The notes beneath the pieces are model-generated. The model worked only from the letters and a program-made list of their open reading frames with translations, had not been told where the DNA came from and did no database searches. A stretch of DNA of 64,000 nt, taken from positions 55,003,978-55,067,977 of the forward strand of contig NC_073691.1 in NCBI RefSeq assembly GCF_029784155.1, read 5' to 3'. The position numbers and the translations under genes were made by a program. Shown in pieces: positions 22,331 through 33,866 of the stretch (position 1 is the stretch's first letter; every line of letters begins with the position of its first letter). This DNA is from Uranotaenia lowii (Eukaryota; Arthropoda; Insecta; Diptera; Culicidae).

Positions 22331-22588
22331 TTTGTGACCCTCCAGATAGATTAAAATTTCCATATCTTAAATACAAATTTATAGAGCAAGATTCAAAGTA
22401 TTTGTTTAAGTTATCTTTGTGTTGCAATTTGAAACTCTAGCTGCAGCTCTCATTTTATAGCGGTTGCTTATGAATTATGTTATAATTTGAATTAATATAA
22501 TGCCAATAAAACAATAAAAAATTTTAATAATTTTTGAAAATATCTTTTGATTTTGAAAGGTGTAGCAAAGCACACCGGGCCAGCTAGT

Positions 22589-22957
22589 TTTTATATATTA
22601 AAAAAAAGAAGATAGAAGAAAGATTTGCTACCGAAACCAATTTTAACATAATGTTATGATTTATCAAATTTGTGGACAAATTTGGTATAAGTTCATTCAT
22701 TGAAAGAGAGGACGGGAGGGGGGGGGGGGGGGTAATATTGGAAACATTTATTGTGCTCTTTCAATTTCAAAATTGATGAGATTTAGTCGTAAAAGCAAAA
22801 AATAATGTCGAAAGGCCTTTAAATAAGCATTGGAGATTTTTTCAAGACACGTATCCATCAAATTTATTTTTGAAAGCTTCAAAAAAAAATCCAAAGCTCA
22901 TATTGAAGAAAATACTCCTTAAAATTCATTTTTGCATCCAAATATCAAAATTTATCA
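22589..22957. other. AT-rich spacer with G-run
   Basis: Contains a run of about 16 G near 22718-22732. Nothing else recognised. Confidence 0.5.
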
Positions 22958-23112
22958 TAAAGGGTGATACGGTGAAAATTTGGTCAATATCAACTTAACG
23001 TATTTCTTTTAATTTTGCATTTAACAAACCTGAACACCCCTCATTTTGAAGGTGTGTGTATGTAGAATGTTGCTCCTATTTTGATATTGGAATTAACTCT
23101 TCAGTTGTCAAA

Positions 23113-23238
23113 ATGCCGTCCAAGGAAGAAGAGCAGCGTATCAAAATTTTTCTCGCGCACCGCGAAAATCCGAGCTACTCGCACGTAAAGCTGGCAAAAT
23201 CGCTAAAAGTTGCTAAATCAACCGTTACAAACAGGGGA
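23113..23238 (+). pseudogene. Mariner-type transposase N-terminus
   Basis: Starts MPSKEEEQRIKIFLAHREN and continues YSHVKLAKSLKVAKSTVTN, a helix-turn-helix DNA-binding domain of Tc1/mariner transposases. Coding sequence stops where the internal repeat begins, so only about 41 residues survive. Confidence 0.8.
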
Positions 23239-23452
23239 CTGAGATAAACGGAGAATCATCGTCAATGATCAAACAAATTTTGCTGCCAATGATTGAATTT
23301 GTGATAATTTGTTGCAATTTGTTAGAGAGAATTAGAAGGTTTAAGTTAAAATGAGAGGAACCGGTGCTCAGATAGAGTGAAAATGTGCTAACTGTTGCAA
23401 ATTGTTGCGATTTGTTAAGCAGTTGTTGAATTTTGATCATTACCATTGTCAA
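23237..23452. repeat. Interspersed repeat, copy 1 (also at 61170-61385)
   Basis: About 215 bases that interrupt the mariner-type element. They align along their length with 61170-61385. Shared words include CCAATGATT, TTGAGTTAAAATGAGAG-like, GTTGCAAATTGT and GAATTTTGATCATTA. There are no clear terminal inverted repeats and no coding frame. The family is unknown to me. Confidence 0.7.
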
Positions 23453-23614
23453 GCGGAACCTTAAGAAGACCAAAAAACTGCTAAGGACGACCAGCAGTTC
23501 AAGGCAAACTGGCTTTCTGCGGCGAAGAAGGTGGACAAGGTGGCTGTACAAAATCTGATGGCAGGGGTTAAGCGTAAAGCCCGGCAATTCGGATTTGGAA
23601 AAGCGGAAGCCTAA
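23453..23614 (+). pseudogene. Mariner-type transposase C-terminus
   Basis: VKRNLKKTKKLL followed, after a 1-base loss near 23482, by the last 43 codons ending GFGKAEA and a stop at 23612-23614. This matches the tail of the transposase whose start is at 23113. The catalytic triad is absent. Confidence 0.75.
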
Positions 23615-23742
23615 CTGAATATTTTTCCTGAATTTTATACTAATTAAACTTGGAAAAGAAATTTAATTAGATTTTTTAAATAAACGATTTCACCGATTTA
23701 CACGCGTTTTCCCTTGACCAAATTTTGACCGTATACTCTTTA

Positions 23743-26569
23743 ACGAGGTTGCAATTGGAGAAGAGATCCATTTTTCTTGAAGTTTATTAAAAATTTTGGT
23801 GAGAAAAAATTTAAATGCCGCACGAGAAGTAATTCATTTCAAAAGAAACAAAGTCATGGTTGCCGTCGTTTCAAAGAGAAAATAAAGAACAATGTTAAGA
23901 GTACCAAAGTCAAATTTTAAAACTTCTCATATTGTTTGTTTGTTATTCATACGTATTTGGGTTTTTGAAATCCAAACTCAAAGAACAAAATCAAATTTTC
24001 GATAAAAAACATTGGTTCCAAAACTAATTTCATTACAGTTACAAATAATACAAATGTTTAGTAAATAAAAGAAAAACTATCATTTTTCACAAAAAAATAG
24101 ATTTTTTTATGAACGCTTGTATAAATCCAGAATATTTCATATTATAGGTATGAATAGTGATTAGTCACCGTGATTTTTTGTTTTGTTAAATCGTTCGTTG
24201 TGTTCGTTCTTGCTGTAAAAGACTGATTTTTTGAGCTCTCTAGAGCTAAACAAGGTGGTCCAAAATAAGCCCGTTATTATATGATTATTGTGTGATGAAG
24301 CATTTCTTAAAAATCTCTAATTGCTCATTTTCAACACCTGTCATTTTCTTTAATTCTACTCTACCTCTCTATGATTCTTCAAATCTTGAATAGTTCTTAC
24401 TTATACAACATAATCATTCACCGATAAGGCCGTTAAAATTAAATTATCAAATTTAATATTATCTTTGATTGATTCCAAATATAAATGTTATTCAATTGGC
24501 CACACTGCTTCCACAAATTGATTCGAAACCCCCCCCCAAAAATTATCCCAAACGATTCCGCGAACTAAGAAATCCCATTAACGGAAAGAAATTACTTAAA
24601 AATCGCGCACAATCGTTGGCCTTCGATCCCGAAGACATTTATTTGTAGAAGAATTCAAGAAATCACCGTGAAGCTTCGGGAACTCATGCGATTTTCTGCG
24701 CTCCCTGGTCGTAAAGTTGCCGTGCAATGCATGAAGACTGGTACATTAGTCACGGGCTGTCCAAGTTGTCCGAGATGGGGCCACGGCCGCAGAAATTACA
24801 TTTAATCAGCTGTCAAACTGACCGAAACGAGACAGGAAGAATGCTCAATTGGAGTCGTTTTTCTGGCTTCGACAGGTTAATTAGATATTGTTGATGGTCT
24901 GGAGCTCTGCTTTCTGACAGCCAATTCGGTCCCATGTAAGAAATCACGTCCGAATGTCACATCACATGAGTTTGGAACCTTCGAAAATGTGCATATGCAC
25001 CCATTCGCAAAAATGACAACAACAACAACAACAACATTCATTCATCTTTCCATTGATCGATCCCGGAGGAAGGAGCTGCATGGCTATAAGGATCATGGAC
25101 AGATTGACAAAGGCTTTGGTGACGGGCCTGTCATCACTGTGCTTTTTGAGTGACTGATTGGCTGCTGGTTGTCAAAAATATTTGGGCAATTTCGTTGGTC
25201 AGACGTTTTGTCAATAACGTGCTTATCGGTATTTTTGAGCAATTTACATACATAAATCATCAATTGGTTGAGAAATTAGCTTTCAGTTCAATAGTTCCTT
25301 TGTTTGTTTCAGTGCCCGTTTATTATGGAAAAGTATGTTTTGAAAAAAAAACTTGGATTGATTTCAATCAGGTACTGAATTTTTTTGCATGACCTCATGA
25401 TTAAGTGAGTAGAAAAATCAACAGTCCTAGCAAATTTTAGTCGGTAATAAAAAATAAAAAATAAAAATCATAAGGCAATGAATGGTTTTAATCAAGATTC
25501 CCGGCATAAAATTTTCCCGAACAAATCGTAGGATGCGGCGACACTAATAATTAACGGTGCCCTCGATTAGTAGAGAGGTGAGCTTTCAAGCACAAAGCAT
25601 ACTTTTAAGCTTTGAATTCGACAATTAAGCAACACAAGAAGTCACCGAAGCTTAATGTCCCGATTAAATATCGCAGAGTACAGCACTTTTGGTGCATGTG
25701 TTTCAATGACTGATTTTGAAAGATTTTTTCGTCCAGAATTCAAAACATTTGTCAGATTTCTTCTACCACCTCCAGTTTCGGTGATAGGGCGTGAGGAAAT
25801 TTTGAAATTGGTCAGTTTTGTGTAAAATCTATCTTTGATAATCGGTAAACTAATAAAAACAAATTAGAACTAAAAGCTGATTTTAAATAAATATATTATC
25901 CTTCATTCAAGCAAGAATTCAGATCTTTACAGATATTTTTGTTTTAGAGATAGAACGCTTCAAAATAAAATTCTACAAACTTTTATAGATTGCAATACCT
26001 AAATACCACCCAATACCCGATACAACTATTTGTGACATCACTCAAGAAAGTCATTCATTATTTGCTATAGATTTTAACACATTTAACAATTTTGCTGCAG
26101 ACTGCAAAACAATTTGACTTATGATTTTTAAAATATCAGAGATTAAATTAAGTTTGAATTTTTTTTTAAATTTCGTCAAATTTCCCGTTTTTTGCAGATT
26201 TGGAAATGAAACAAAAGGAAAACTTTAATAACATTTTTCTCAACAGTCAAAATTACTCGCAGTCTTTGGCAGATCTTTAATCTTAAATCTTAAATCATTA
26301 ATAATTTTGTCAGAAAAGAGCAGAAACTAATTTAATGAAATTTTACCAACTTTAAAAACTTATCTCTAAAACAAGAGCTGATAGAAACAAACTTATTGAA
26401 TTTATAAAATCAGCACTCCAAAATTTGTCATAATAAGCCCATATATATTTTCACTTCCGAATAATGTGAAATTTGTCGCCATTAATGAACATTCGGTTTC
26501 TTTTCAATAATTAAAACCCCATATTATTCAGAATTTTGTATTCAAAAAACTGTGAACATTTTTGCACAG
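23743..26569. other. Spacer, 2.8 kb, no gene recognised
   Basis: Mostly AT-rich. 24590-25140 is a less AT-rich, non-repetitive island that could be conserved host non-coding sequence. A C-run lies near 24529-24538 and a (CAA)n microsatellite at 25016-25036. The longest open frame (25150-25392) has no recognisable domain. Confidence 0.5.
25016..25036 (+). repeat. (CAA)n microsatellite
   Basis: About seven consecutive CAA units. Confidence 0.9.
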
Positions 26570-27577
26570 TAAACAATAAACAATAAACAATAAACAATAA
26601 ACAATAAACAATAAACAATAAACAATAAACAATAAACAATAAACAATAAACAATAAACAATAAACAATAAACAATAAACAATAAACAATAAACAATAAAC
26701 AATAAACAATAAACAATAAACAATAAACAATAAACAATAAACAATAAACAATAAACAATAAACAATAAACAATAAACAATAAACAATAAACAATAAACAA
26801 TAAACAATAAACAATAAACAATAAACAATAAACAATAAACAATAAACAATAAACAATAAACAATAAACAATAAACAATAAACAATAAACAATAAACAATA
26901 AACAATAAACAATAAACAATAAACAATAAACAATAAACAATAAACAATAAACAATAAACAATAAACAATAAACAATAAACAATAAACAATAAACAATAAA
27001 CAATAAACAATAAACAATAAACAATAAACAATAAACAATAAACAATAAACAATAAACAATAAACAATAAACAATAAACAATAAACAATAAACAATAAACA
27101 ATAAACAATAAACAATAAACAATAAACAATAAACAATAAACAATAAACAATAAACAATAAACAATAAACAATAAACAATAAACAATAAACAATAAACAAT
27201 AAACAATAAACAATAAACAATAAACAATAAACAATAAACAATAAACAATAAACAATAAACAATAAACAATAAACAATAAACAATAAACAATAAACAATAA
27301 ACAATAAACAATAAACAATAAACAATAAACAATAAACAATAAACAATAAACAATAAACAATAAACAATAAACAATAAACAATAAACAATAAACAATAAAC
27401 AATAAACAATAAACAATAAACAATAAACAATAAACAATAAACAATAAACAATAAACAATAAACAATAAACAATAAACAATAAACAATAAACAATAAACAA
27501 TAAACAATAAACAATAAACAATAAACAATAAACAATAAACAATAAACAATAAACAATAAACAATAAACAATAAATAA
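26570..27577. repeat. (AATAAAC)n array, about 144 perfect units
   Basis: One kilobase of uninterrupted heptamer with essentially no variants. Each unit contains AATAAA on the plus strand, the canonical poly(A) signal hexamer. Minus-strand open frames of 342-358 codons in all three phases (FIVYCLL repeats) are caused by the repeat and are not genes. Confidence 0.97.
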
Positions 27578-28511
27578 AGGGAAGCAATGGACGGATATGG
27601 TTCTTTATTAAGTGTTTTCGGTAACTTTTTTCATATTTTTGTTGACATTTTAAGGAATTTAAACTGTGTTTTCGACTGTCGAAGATTAGCGCTTCAATGG
27701 TTTGAAAAAAGCAGTGATGTAGATATGCAATTCCAATCTGAAGTATTCATATTCTTATACAAATAAAGGAGGTAGAAAATTTCTTTTCGAAAACTAAAAC
27801 TTTTGGTGTCGAAAACTAGCATTGAATGTCAAAAACTATGCTATAGAGAGGTTTTAGTATAAAAAAATAAAAATTTGGTTCTGGGTCTTATGATCAATTA
27901 AAAAGATAGAGAATGAATAAAAACGTCTGATTCATAGAACCAATCATATTTCAGATGAAAAATTTTAGTCTTGACAAAACAAGCAAAAATTGTCAAAAAC
28001 TACATTGGCATTTCACCTATATTTAGATCAGTGTTTGCAAGATTGTTAAAAACTTCTCATCTAACATAAAATTTCTATATCGACGCATTAACTAATGAAA
28101 AATTCAAAAAAGTGATCAGCACCAGAGCGTTTGCATGTCAATCTGTTTTGATGAAATTTAATTTGTATGATAATTTCGAGTTGATTTTCGATTAAATTAA
28201 CCTTTATAGGATTATCTTATATTATTATTCTTAAGAATTTTGTAGTTAGTATTTTATCTTATTAAATTATCGAACATAACATAATAACATTAGCAATAAA
28301 TTAATAGTGTAATAGTAAACATCGAATAATGAATCTCTTCAAAGGAAATTATTTTCTATTGAGATTCATATTGTAGACAATTTAGTTAAGTAATACATTT
28401 CCTCGCACGACAATATAAATATTTGTGTTCTCAGCATGATTAAAATTTGCTCGCGTTTACTTTTATTATCATTTTGCAGTCAGATATGCTGAGAACAGTA
28501 GCGTCCATTAC
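27578..28511. other. AT-rich spacer, nothing recognised
   Basis: No coding frame, tandem repeat or inverted end seen. Confidence 0.5.
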
Positions 28512-28839
28512 CAGGGGGTTCAATCGAACCTTTTGGTGTGGGGGAGTGCGGTGGGCCGCTAAAAATAAAAAAAAAAGGATTTGAGAGATTTTCAGCAATC
28601 TGTAAAAAAAAAAAATTAATACAGGGAACTATTTATGAGCTATTAAAATTTTTCAAGTGGTTACGGTAGAAATGAAAAAAAAAACAATGAATTTTAAATA
28701 AAATCAGAAAATAAAATTTTTTTTTGCAGTTGTACAATTTAAGAAAACTTCAGAGCCAAAAATGTTGTTGACAAATTTTTTGCCAGGTTTTTTGAGAATT
28801 AGACCACCGTGCATTGGTTCAAAAGGTTGCTCACCCCTG
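28512..28839. mobile_element. Candidate small hAT MITE
   Basis: A 328-bp segment with ends CAGGGGGTTCAATCGAACCT and the inverse of the right end CAGGGGTGAGCAACCTTTTG. Both start CAGGGG and share CCTTTTG, as hAT termini do. A matching 8-bp duplication was not found, so the boundaries are tentative. Confidence 0.5.
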
Positions 28840-30442
28840 CGTTAGAGGTTCACTATAATTATTTTAATCATTTTCTCTTTGAATTTTTGTAATATTAACC
28901 TAAAGCCACCTGCTCCAAGCACCCAGGACCCACATTCCCAAAAAAATAAATTAAGCGATTTCGGTTATCCCCTTTCGCCTTTAAGAGAGATTGGCAACAA
29001 CGCGAGCAAAATTATCCCGTTCTGCTGATATCACTTTCATCAATCATGACCGTGGGCGAAAAGTTATGAGATGCTCTCCTGCGTCCTCCGTCATGTTTCC
29101 TTGAAAGCAGAATTGCTCGGAAAGGTTGAAAAAAAAAAAACCTCAAAGGAATTAAGGACATCCTATCGAACAATGTACCTCTACCCCAACACAAATCCGT
29201 GAATGTGTCACACCCAATGCCCGGGAAAGGTAAAGTGACCCCCCTGACTTATTTAGTACTGCCGGATTGCCGCAATCTGCCGGGCGGGAAGCTTACACTA
29301 CATCAAACCCATCTTATCGAGGTAATCCGACCGAGAATCCCCTTCCCTGAGAAGAAAAAAAAACTTACAAATCCCTATCACGACAACGACAGTATAAGTT
29401 CGATTGATACAAAGTGGGACGACGACATTCGGTCCAGAAATGCCGCCATTCGCTGCTCGGGTCCATTTGAAAGTCCTTTCATTACCGGGTGAGGTCATGA
29501 TGGGTTTTTTTCTTTTTTCCCCCGTTTGTCCATTGACCGAGAACTAATTCTCGGTCCCCCCGAGTGTCACCTTCTCCAGGTTTGACAATCATTTATCATA
29601 ATTGATGGTGAGCTAAGTAATGATCGTATAATAAATGATGCTACAGAAACACTCACCCGTTGGTCCCGGATCCGCGCCCCAAGGGTAAATTCAAATGGCC
29701 GGCAAAACAAAGTGAAAAGCTAAAAAAAAAAAAGATGAACCCATCGAAGAATAGATGTTTCGCACGATCAAAATCATGTCTTCGGATTGTTTTAACTATG
29801 CCGCCGTGAGAAAAACTTTAAATAGTCAATTGGCTTTTTTAAGACAAGAACTATTGAAAACACCTTAATAATAATGTCTCCTAACCTCAAAGGGAGAAAA
29901 CTTCAGAAATGTTAACAAAAACATCTTATGTTGTCGGTGAGCTGTGACGTGCACTTTTTTCTTCCTGTCGCTTGTCCCTAACCCAACTAGGATTAGATAC
30001 TAAAACTTCTATAACTCTGACGATTAACGCTCGGATTCTAGCATCTTGTCTAGCCAAAACGTCCGGACTTCGGGTGCTGCGACAAATCGAATATATTTGT
30101 ACCGGCGAGCGATGGATTCCGGGACAACCAGGACGCGTTTGGTAAGCGCCGGACATTAACAAGCATCTTTCAAGGTTTTGGAAACAATCGTTTGAAGTTA
30201 ATGATTAGAACATGGAATAAGAGCGTGGTTTTTGCATGTCCCCATCATGTTTGTAAAATGCCGCTATCCCGTAAAACAGTAAAATTAATCCGTAAAATCA
30301 AAAAGAAATATTATTTGTTTTTGTAAAATTATTGGTTGATGATGAGTTTTAAACGCTCATAAATTTATTAATTTAAGTATGTTCATTGACACGGGCGGAT
30401 TTAATGCTATGTAGAAGAATTTGTAAAGGCATGAAGAATAGA
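28840..30442. other. Non-repetitive island, no gene recognised
   Basis: 28900-30170 is less AT-rich and contains no repeat shared with the rest of the window. Open stretches at 29199-29492 (plus) and 29926-30162 (minus) have no motif I recognise. It could be host non-coding sequence or an unfamiliar element. Confidence 0.4.
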
Positions 30443-30693
30443 CGGATAGGCAGGTCCCGGCAACGATACAGGATTTGTCTATGTATCGTTTGACCAACAT
30501 CTTTTAACTAAGTGTTGGTGAATCTCGTTTATGAGCTTTTTTTTTCCTCAGATTTAAGTTTTTTTTTTACTTGAGAGCATAGGAGATGAAAGCTTAAATC
30601 TGAAGAAAAAAGCTTAAATCTGAGGAAAAATTCTTAAATATGAGAGATGTTCTCCACACGGATTGTATATCGTTGCCGGGATCTGCGGATAGG
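30443..30693. mobile_element. hAT MITE with perfect 8-bp target duplication
   Basis: A 235-bp element (30451-30685). The inverted ends start CAGGTCCCGGCAACGATA and CAGATCCCGGCAACGATA. It is flanked by CGGATAGG at 30443-30450 and 30686-30693, an exact 8-bp direct repeat. The CA start and 8-bp duplication fit hAT. The interior has three copies of an AAGCTTAAATCTGA-like word and no coding frame. Confidence 0.88.
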
Positions 30694-30777
30694 CAAGCAT
30701 CAGATGAGCATCGTAGGAAAAAGTTTGAATAGGTGTTGAAACTGTAAGTCTAGGGCATTTTTTATTGGAAAGCATGA

Positions 30778-30837
30778 AAGTGCGGTGAATGCCAATTTCC
30801 AAGTGGCAAGTGCGGTGAATGAATGCCAATTTCCAAA
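30778..30837 (+). repeat. Short tandem duplication
   Basis: AAGTGCGGTGAATG and CCAATTTCCAA occur twice in succession, the second copy with an extra AATG. About 27-31 bases per unit. Confidence 0.8.
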
Positions 30838-30984
30838 AACTGCGTATGCATATTGTCATCTTGTGAACGTCCTTAACTTTAACTGTTGGTTTAATAATGC
30901 AGATGTTGTTGTTCAATCTTCCCTCAGTCTCGAACTCACAACGTTCCGTTCCCTGTCCTTCGATACTTCCTCGGCGCCATTTCA

Positions 30985-32647
30985 TTATTTTTTATTTACA
31001 TAGTATTCTGTCTCACGACATAACTTGACGAACATAATTCCTAAAATTCACTCGGTCCATGGCAACCGTTCTCCAATTCCTCGGGCACGCCACGTTCGCC
31101 AGATCACGCTCTTGGTCTAACCACCTCGCTCGTTGCGCCCCCGCTCGTCTTGTTTCTACCGGATTCGTAGCGAACACCTGTTTTGCAGGACAGTCGTCCG
31201 GCATTCTCGCAACATGTCCCGCCAAGCGTATCCGGCCAGCCTTCACCACCTTCTGGATACTGGATTCGCCGTAGAGTCGCGCGAGCTCGTGGTTCATCCT
31301 TCGCCTCCACACTCCGTTCTCCTGTACGCCGCCAAAGATGGTTCTTAACACTCGTCGCTCGAATACTCCGAGTGTATGCAGGTCCTCCTCGAGCAATATC
31401 CATGTCTCGTGCCCGTCGAGAACAACCGGTCTAATGAGCGTCATATACAGGTTACACTTCGTGCGAGGGCTAAGTCTTCTCGACCGCAGTTGCTTGTGGA
31501 GTCCATAGTAGGCGCGACTTCCGCTGATAATTTGCCTTTGGATCTCACTGCTGGTGCCATTGTCTGCGGTCACCAGTGAGCCGAGATAGACAAAGTCTTC
31601 GACTATCTCCAGCTCGTCGCCGTCGATCGTGACCTTGTTATTACTGGACAAGCGGGTTCGGTCGAGCTCGGATCCGCAGGCCAGCATGTACTTCGTCTTG
31701 GACGTATTAATCATCAACCCAATCCTTCCTGCTTCGCGTTTCAGTTTGCGGTAGATGTTGCGGTAGATGGCAAAGCAGATAAGTTGACTGGATCTGTTGA
31801 AAATCGTGCCCTGCATTTCGCCCACCGCTCGTCGAATAACACCTTCTAGCGCCACGTTGAACATCATGCAGGATAGACCATCACCTTGTCGAAGCCCCCT
31901 GCGCGATTCGAATGAACTCGACAATTCACCCGAAATCTGCACACAGCACTGCGTTCCATCCATCGTCGCCTTGATCAGTCTGATCAGCTTCCCGGAAAAG
32001 CCGTTCTCGTCCATGATTTTCCATAGCTCGTTACGGTCGATCGTGTCGTATGCGGCTTTGAAGTCGATGAATAGATGGTGCGTAGGGACTTGGTGTTCAC
32101 GGCATTTTTGGAGGATTGGCCGTAATGTGAATAACTGGTCCGTCGTTGACCGTCCCTCCATGAAGCCGGCCTGATGACTTCCCACGAATCTGTTTGCTTG
32201 TGGCGTTAGGCGGCGGAGTAGGATTCGGGACAACACTTTGTAGGCGGCATTGAGGACAGTGATCGCTCGGTAGTTCTCACAGTCCAATTTGTCGCCCTTC
32301 TTGTAGATGGGGCATATTACCCCCTCCTTCCACTCCTCCGGTAGTTGTTCTATGTCCCAGATCCGGACTATCAACCGGTGTAGGCAATTGGCCAACTTGT
32401 CCGGGCCCATTTTGATGAGTTCAGCTGCGATGCCATCCTTCCCAGCCGACTTGTTTCTATTCAGCTGGCGAATGGCTTCCTTAACTTCATTCATCGTTGG
32501 GAGTGGCTCCTCTACGTCGTTGGCTACGCCGGCGATGTACCTTCCCCCACCGTCTTGATCTCCTGCATGTGCGCCGTTCAGATGTTCATCGAAGTGCTGG
32601 GCGATGGGCGCCATTTCATATTGATACAAACAAGCACATTTGTTCAT
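30985..32647 (-). pseudogene. RTE-like LINE reverse transcriptase, 5'-truncated, catalytic motif deleted
   Basis: A minus-strand frame of 544 codons that is open nearly throughout. It has the RT blocks LNRNKSAGKDGIAAELIK, CENYRAITVLNAAYKVLSRIL, GSHQAGFMEGRSTTDQLFTL, HHLFIDFKAAYDTIDR (first catalytic Asp) and GLRQGDGLSCMMFNVALEG. The second catalytic box should follow SSQLICFADD; here it reads FAIYRNIYRKLKREAG, so the double Asp and about 20-30 following residues are missing although the frame is kept. Such an enzyme cannot polymerise. The C-terminal region (RRMNHELARLYGESSIQKVV to WRTVAMDRVNF) is typical of this LINE group. The endonuclease is absent. The 3' end has ATGTAAATAAAAAATAA near 30985. 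Assignment to the RTE clade is by resemblance only. Confidence 0.88.
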
Positions 32648-32957
32648 GTACAGTTGAGAGTTCAGTTTAAAAATCAGTTGATCGTATAAAATACCACTGA
32701 CTGCATCGTTTCGGACTCCAAATCTATTTATAGATGCCGGAAAGAAGAAGACTTCGTTTGTTTATGTTTACAACTTTGATATCAGTTCTAGTTATTTCGT
32801 AATTTTGTAAAGTAGTTCTGTGTTTCGTTAACAAATTTTAGTTTCATTGCTTTCCTTAGCCGAAGGCTTTGTCTAGTAAATTGAAGGTTATTATTTAAAA
32901 CCAATCAGTAATCGCGAAATTTAGATCGCTGATATAAGATAGTACACCTGATCCAAC

Positions 32958-33866
32958 ATGGCTGAATTTTGTAATTTGTGTGCAACATCGGTCCCCCATG
33001 ATGAGGCTATCGTATGCAAAGGTTTTTGTAATTCCGCGTTCCACTTGCAGTGCGCCAAAGTATCCCGTGAAATGCATGACGCTTTTAAGCAAAACCATCA
33101 AATCCGCTGGATGTGCCTAGCCTGTAATAAGATCATGCAAAACGCAACATTTACCACTGCATTAGCATCAACGAATGCCGCTGTTCTTCAGATGGAAAAT
33201 CAGCACAATCGAGTCCTGGAAGAGCTGAAAAATGAAGTAAGAAAGAATAGTGAAAAAATAAACGCGATTCTCGAAATAAACAATCCCCGTACACCCAAGC
33301 GCCCGGGGAACTTTGTTTGCCTCCCCCCAGCGCTAAACGCAACCGCACAAATTTCGCTTCTACTCCAACCCAACTAACTCCAAGAGCACAAGCCGAAGGT
33401 AAAAAAAGAAGATTTAGGTGGCTTGGTCAAAATTGTCCATGAGAATCCGAAATTTTTTCTACACCTCTCGAAATTTGATCCCCAAACAACTGTCGATGAA
33501 ATTGCAAAATTGGTTAAAGTCAATTTGGGTATTAACTCCGAGGTAGAAGTGGTAAAACTGATACCCAGGGGAAGATGTTTGAACGAGTTATCATTTGTGT
33601 CATTCAAGATAGGCATTCCAATTGAACACAAAGAAAAGGCCCTAACTGCCTCTACCTGGCAGAAAGGAATATATTTCCGTGAATTTGAATTCACAACTGT
33701 GCGCCGAGCCGATATATTTCGGTTCAATGCACAACCTGAAGCTACTGTTCTCGCCACCGCTGAACTCGTTGCCCAAACTGTAGCAAGTAACGAACAGCCT
33801 ATTGCTAATCCCTTCTTGTCTCAGCGTACGGATCCAACAATGCAGGTTTCGTTTCGCCAACAATAG
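32958..33866 (+). pseudogene. LINE ORF1 with N-terminal PHD finger
   Basis: ORF1 protein of the CR1-like LINE, expected to bind the element RNA. Starts MAEFCNLCATSVPHDEAIVC and shows Cys and His spacing of a PHD finger over the first 60 residues: C-x2-C, C-x3-C, H-x2-C, and C-x2-C in WMCLACNK. A predicted coiled-coil-like stretch follows (LQMENQHNRVLEELKNEV). A frame change around 33300 puts a stop at 33375-33377; the frame is open again from about 33378 to 33866 (KFDPQTTVDEIAKLVKVNLG, possibly an RRM-like or esterase-linker fold, uncertain). PHD-bearing ORF1s are known in CR1-group LINEs. The start ATG is chosen as the first in frame before the zinc finger. Confidence 0.75.

Larger units (their letters stand above)
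19265..22588 (+). mobile_element. Helitron-like non-autonomous element
   Basis: The 5' end is TCTATATA at 19265, resumed after a nested insertion as TAAAAATGAATTTCTGTCTG (from 20734). The 3' end is CTAGT at 22584-22588, preceded by a hairpin GGTGT-AGCAAAGC-ACACC. A 5' TC, a 3' CTRRT and a subterminal hairpin are the Helitron end features, and no terminal inverted repeat or target duplication is seen. The interior is a tandem array of about 150-bp units. The minus-strand copy at 57806-60836 shares both ends and the block AATGAGAGCTGCAGCT. No Rep/helicase frame is present. A Helentron-type assignment is likely but not proven. Confidence 0.65.
22958..23742 (+). mobile_element. Deleted mariner-type element with 28-bp terminal repeats
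   Basis: The element spans 22960-23740 (781 bp) and is flanked by TA. Inverted ends AAGGGTGATACGGTGAAAAT and AAGAGTATACGGTCAAAATT (right end, inverted) agree over 28 bp with few mismatches. It retains the transposase start (23113) and C-terminus (to 23614), but the catalytic core is replaced by an unrelated repeat at about 23237-23452. Confidence 0.85.

Noticed and set aside
26511..27587. Open frames of 342-358 codons (FIVYCLL repeats)
   Set aside because: Produced by the stop-free minus strand of (AATAAAC)n in all three phases; no gene-like composition.
29199..30162. Open frames at 29199-29492 and 29926-30162 as host exons
   Set aside because: No recognisable protein similarity from inspection; splice sites cannot be judged without comparison.
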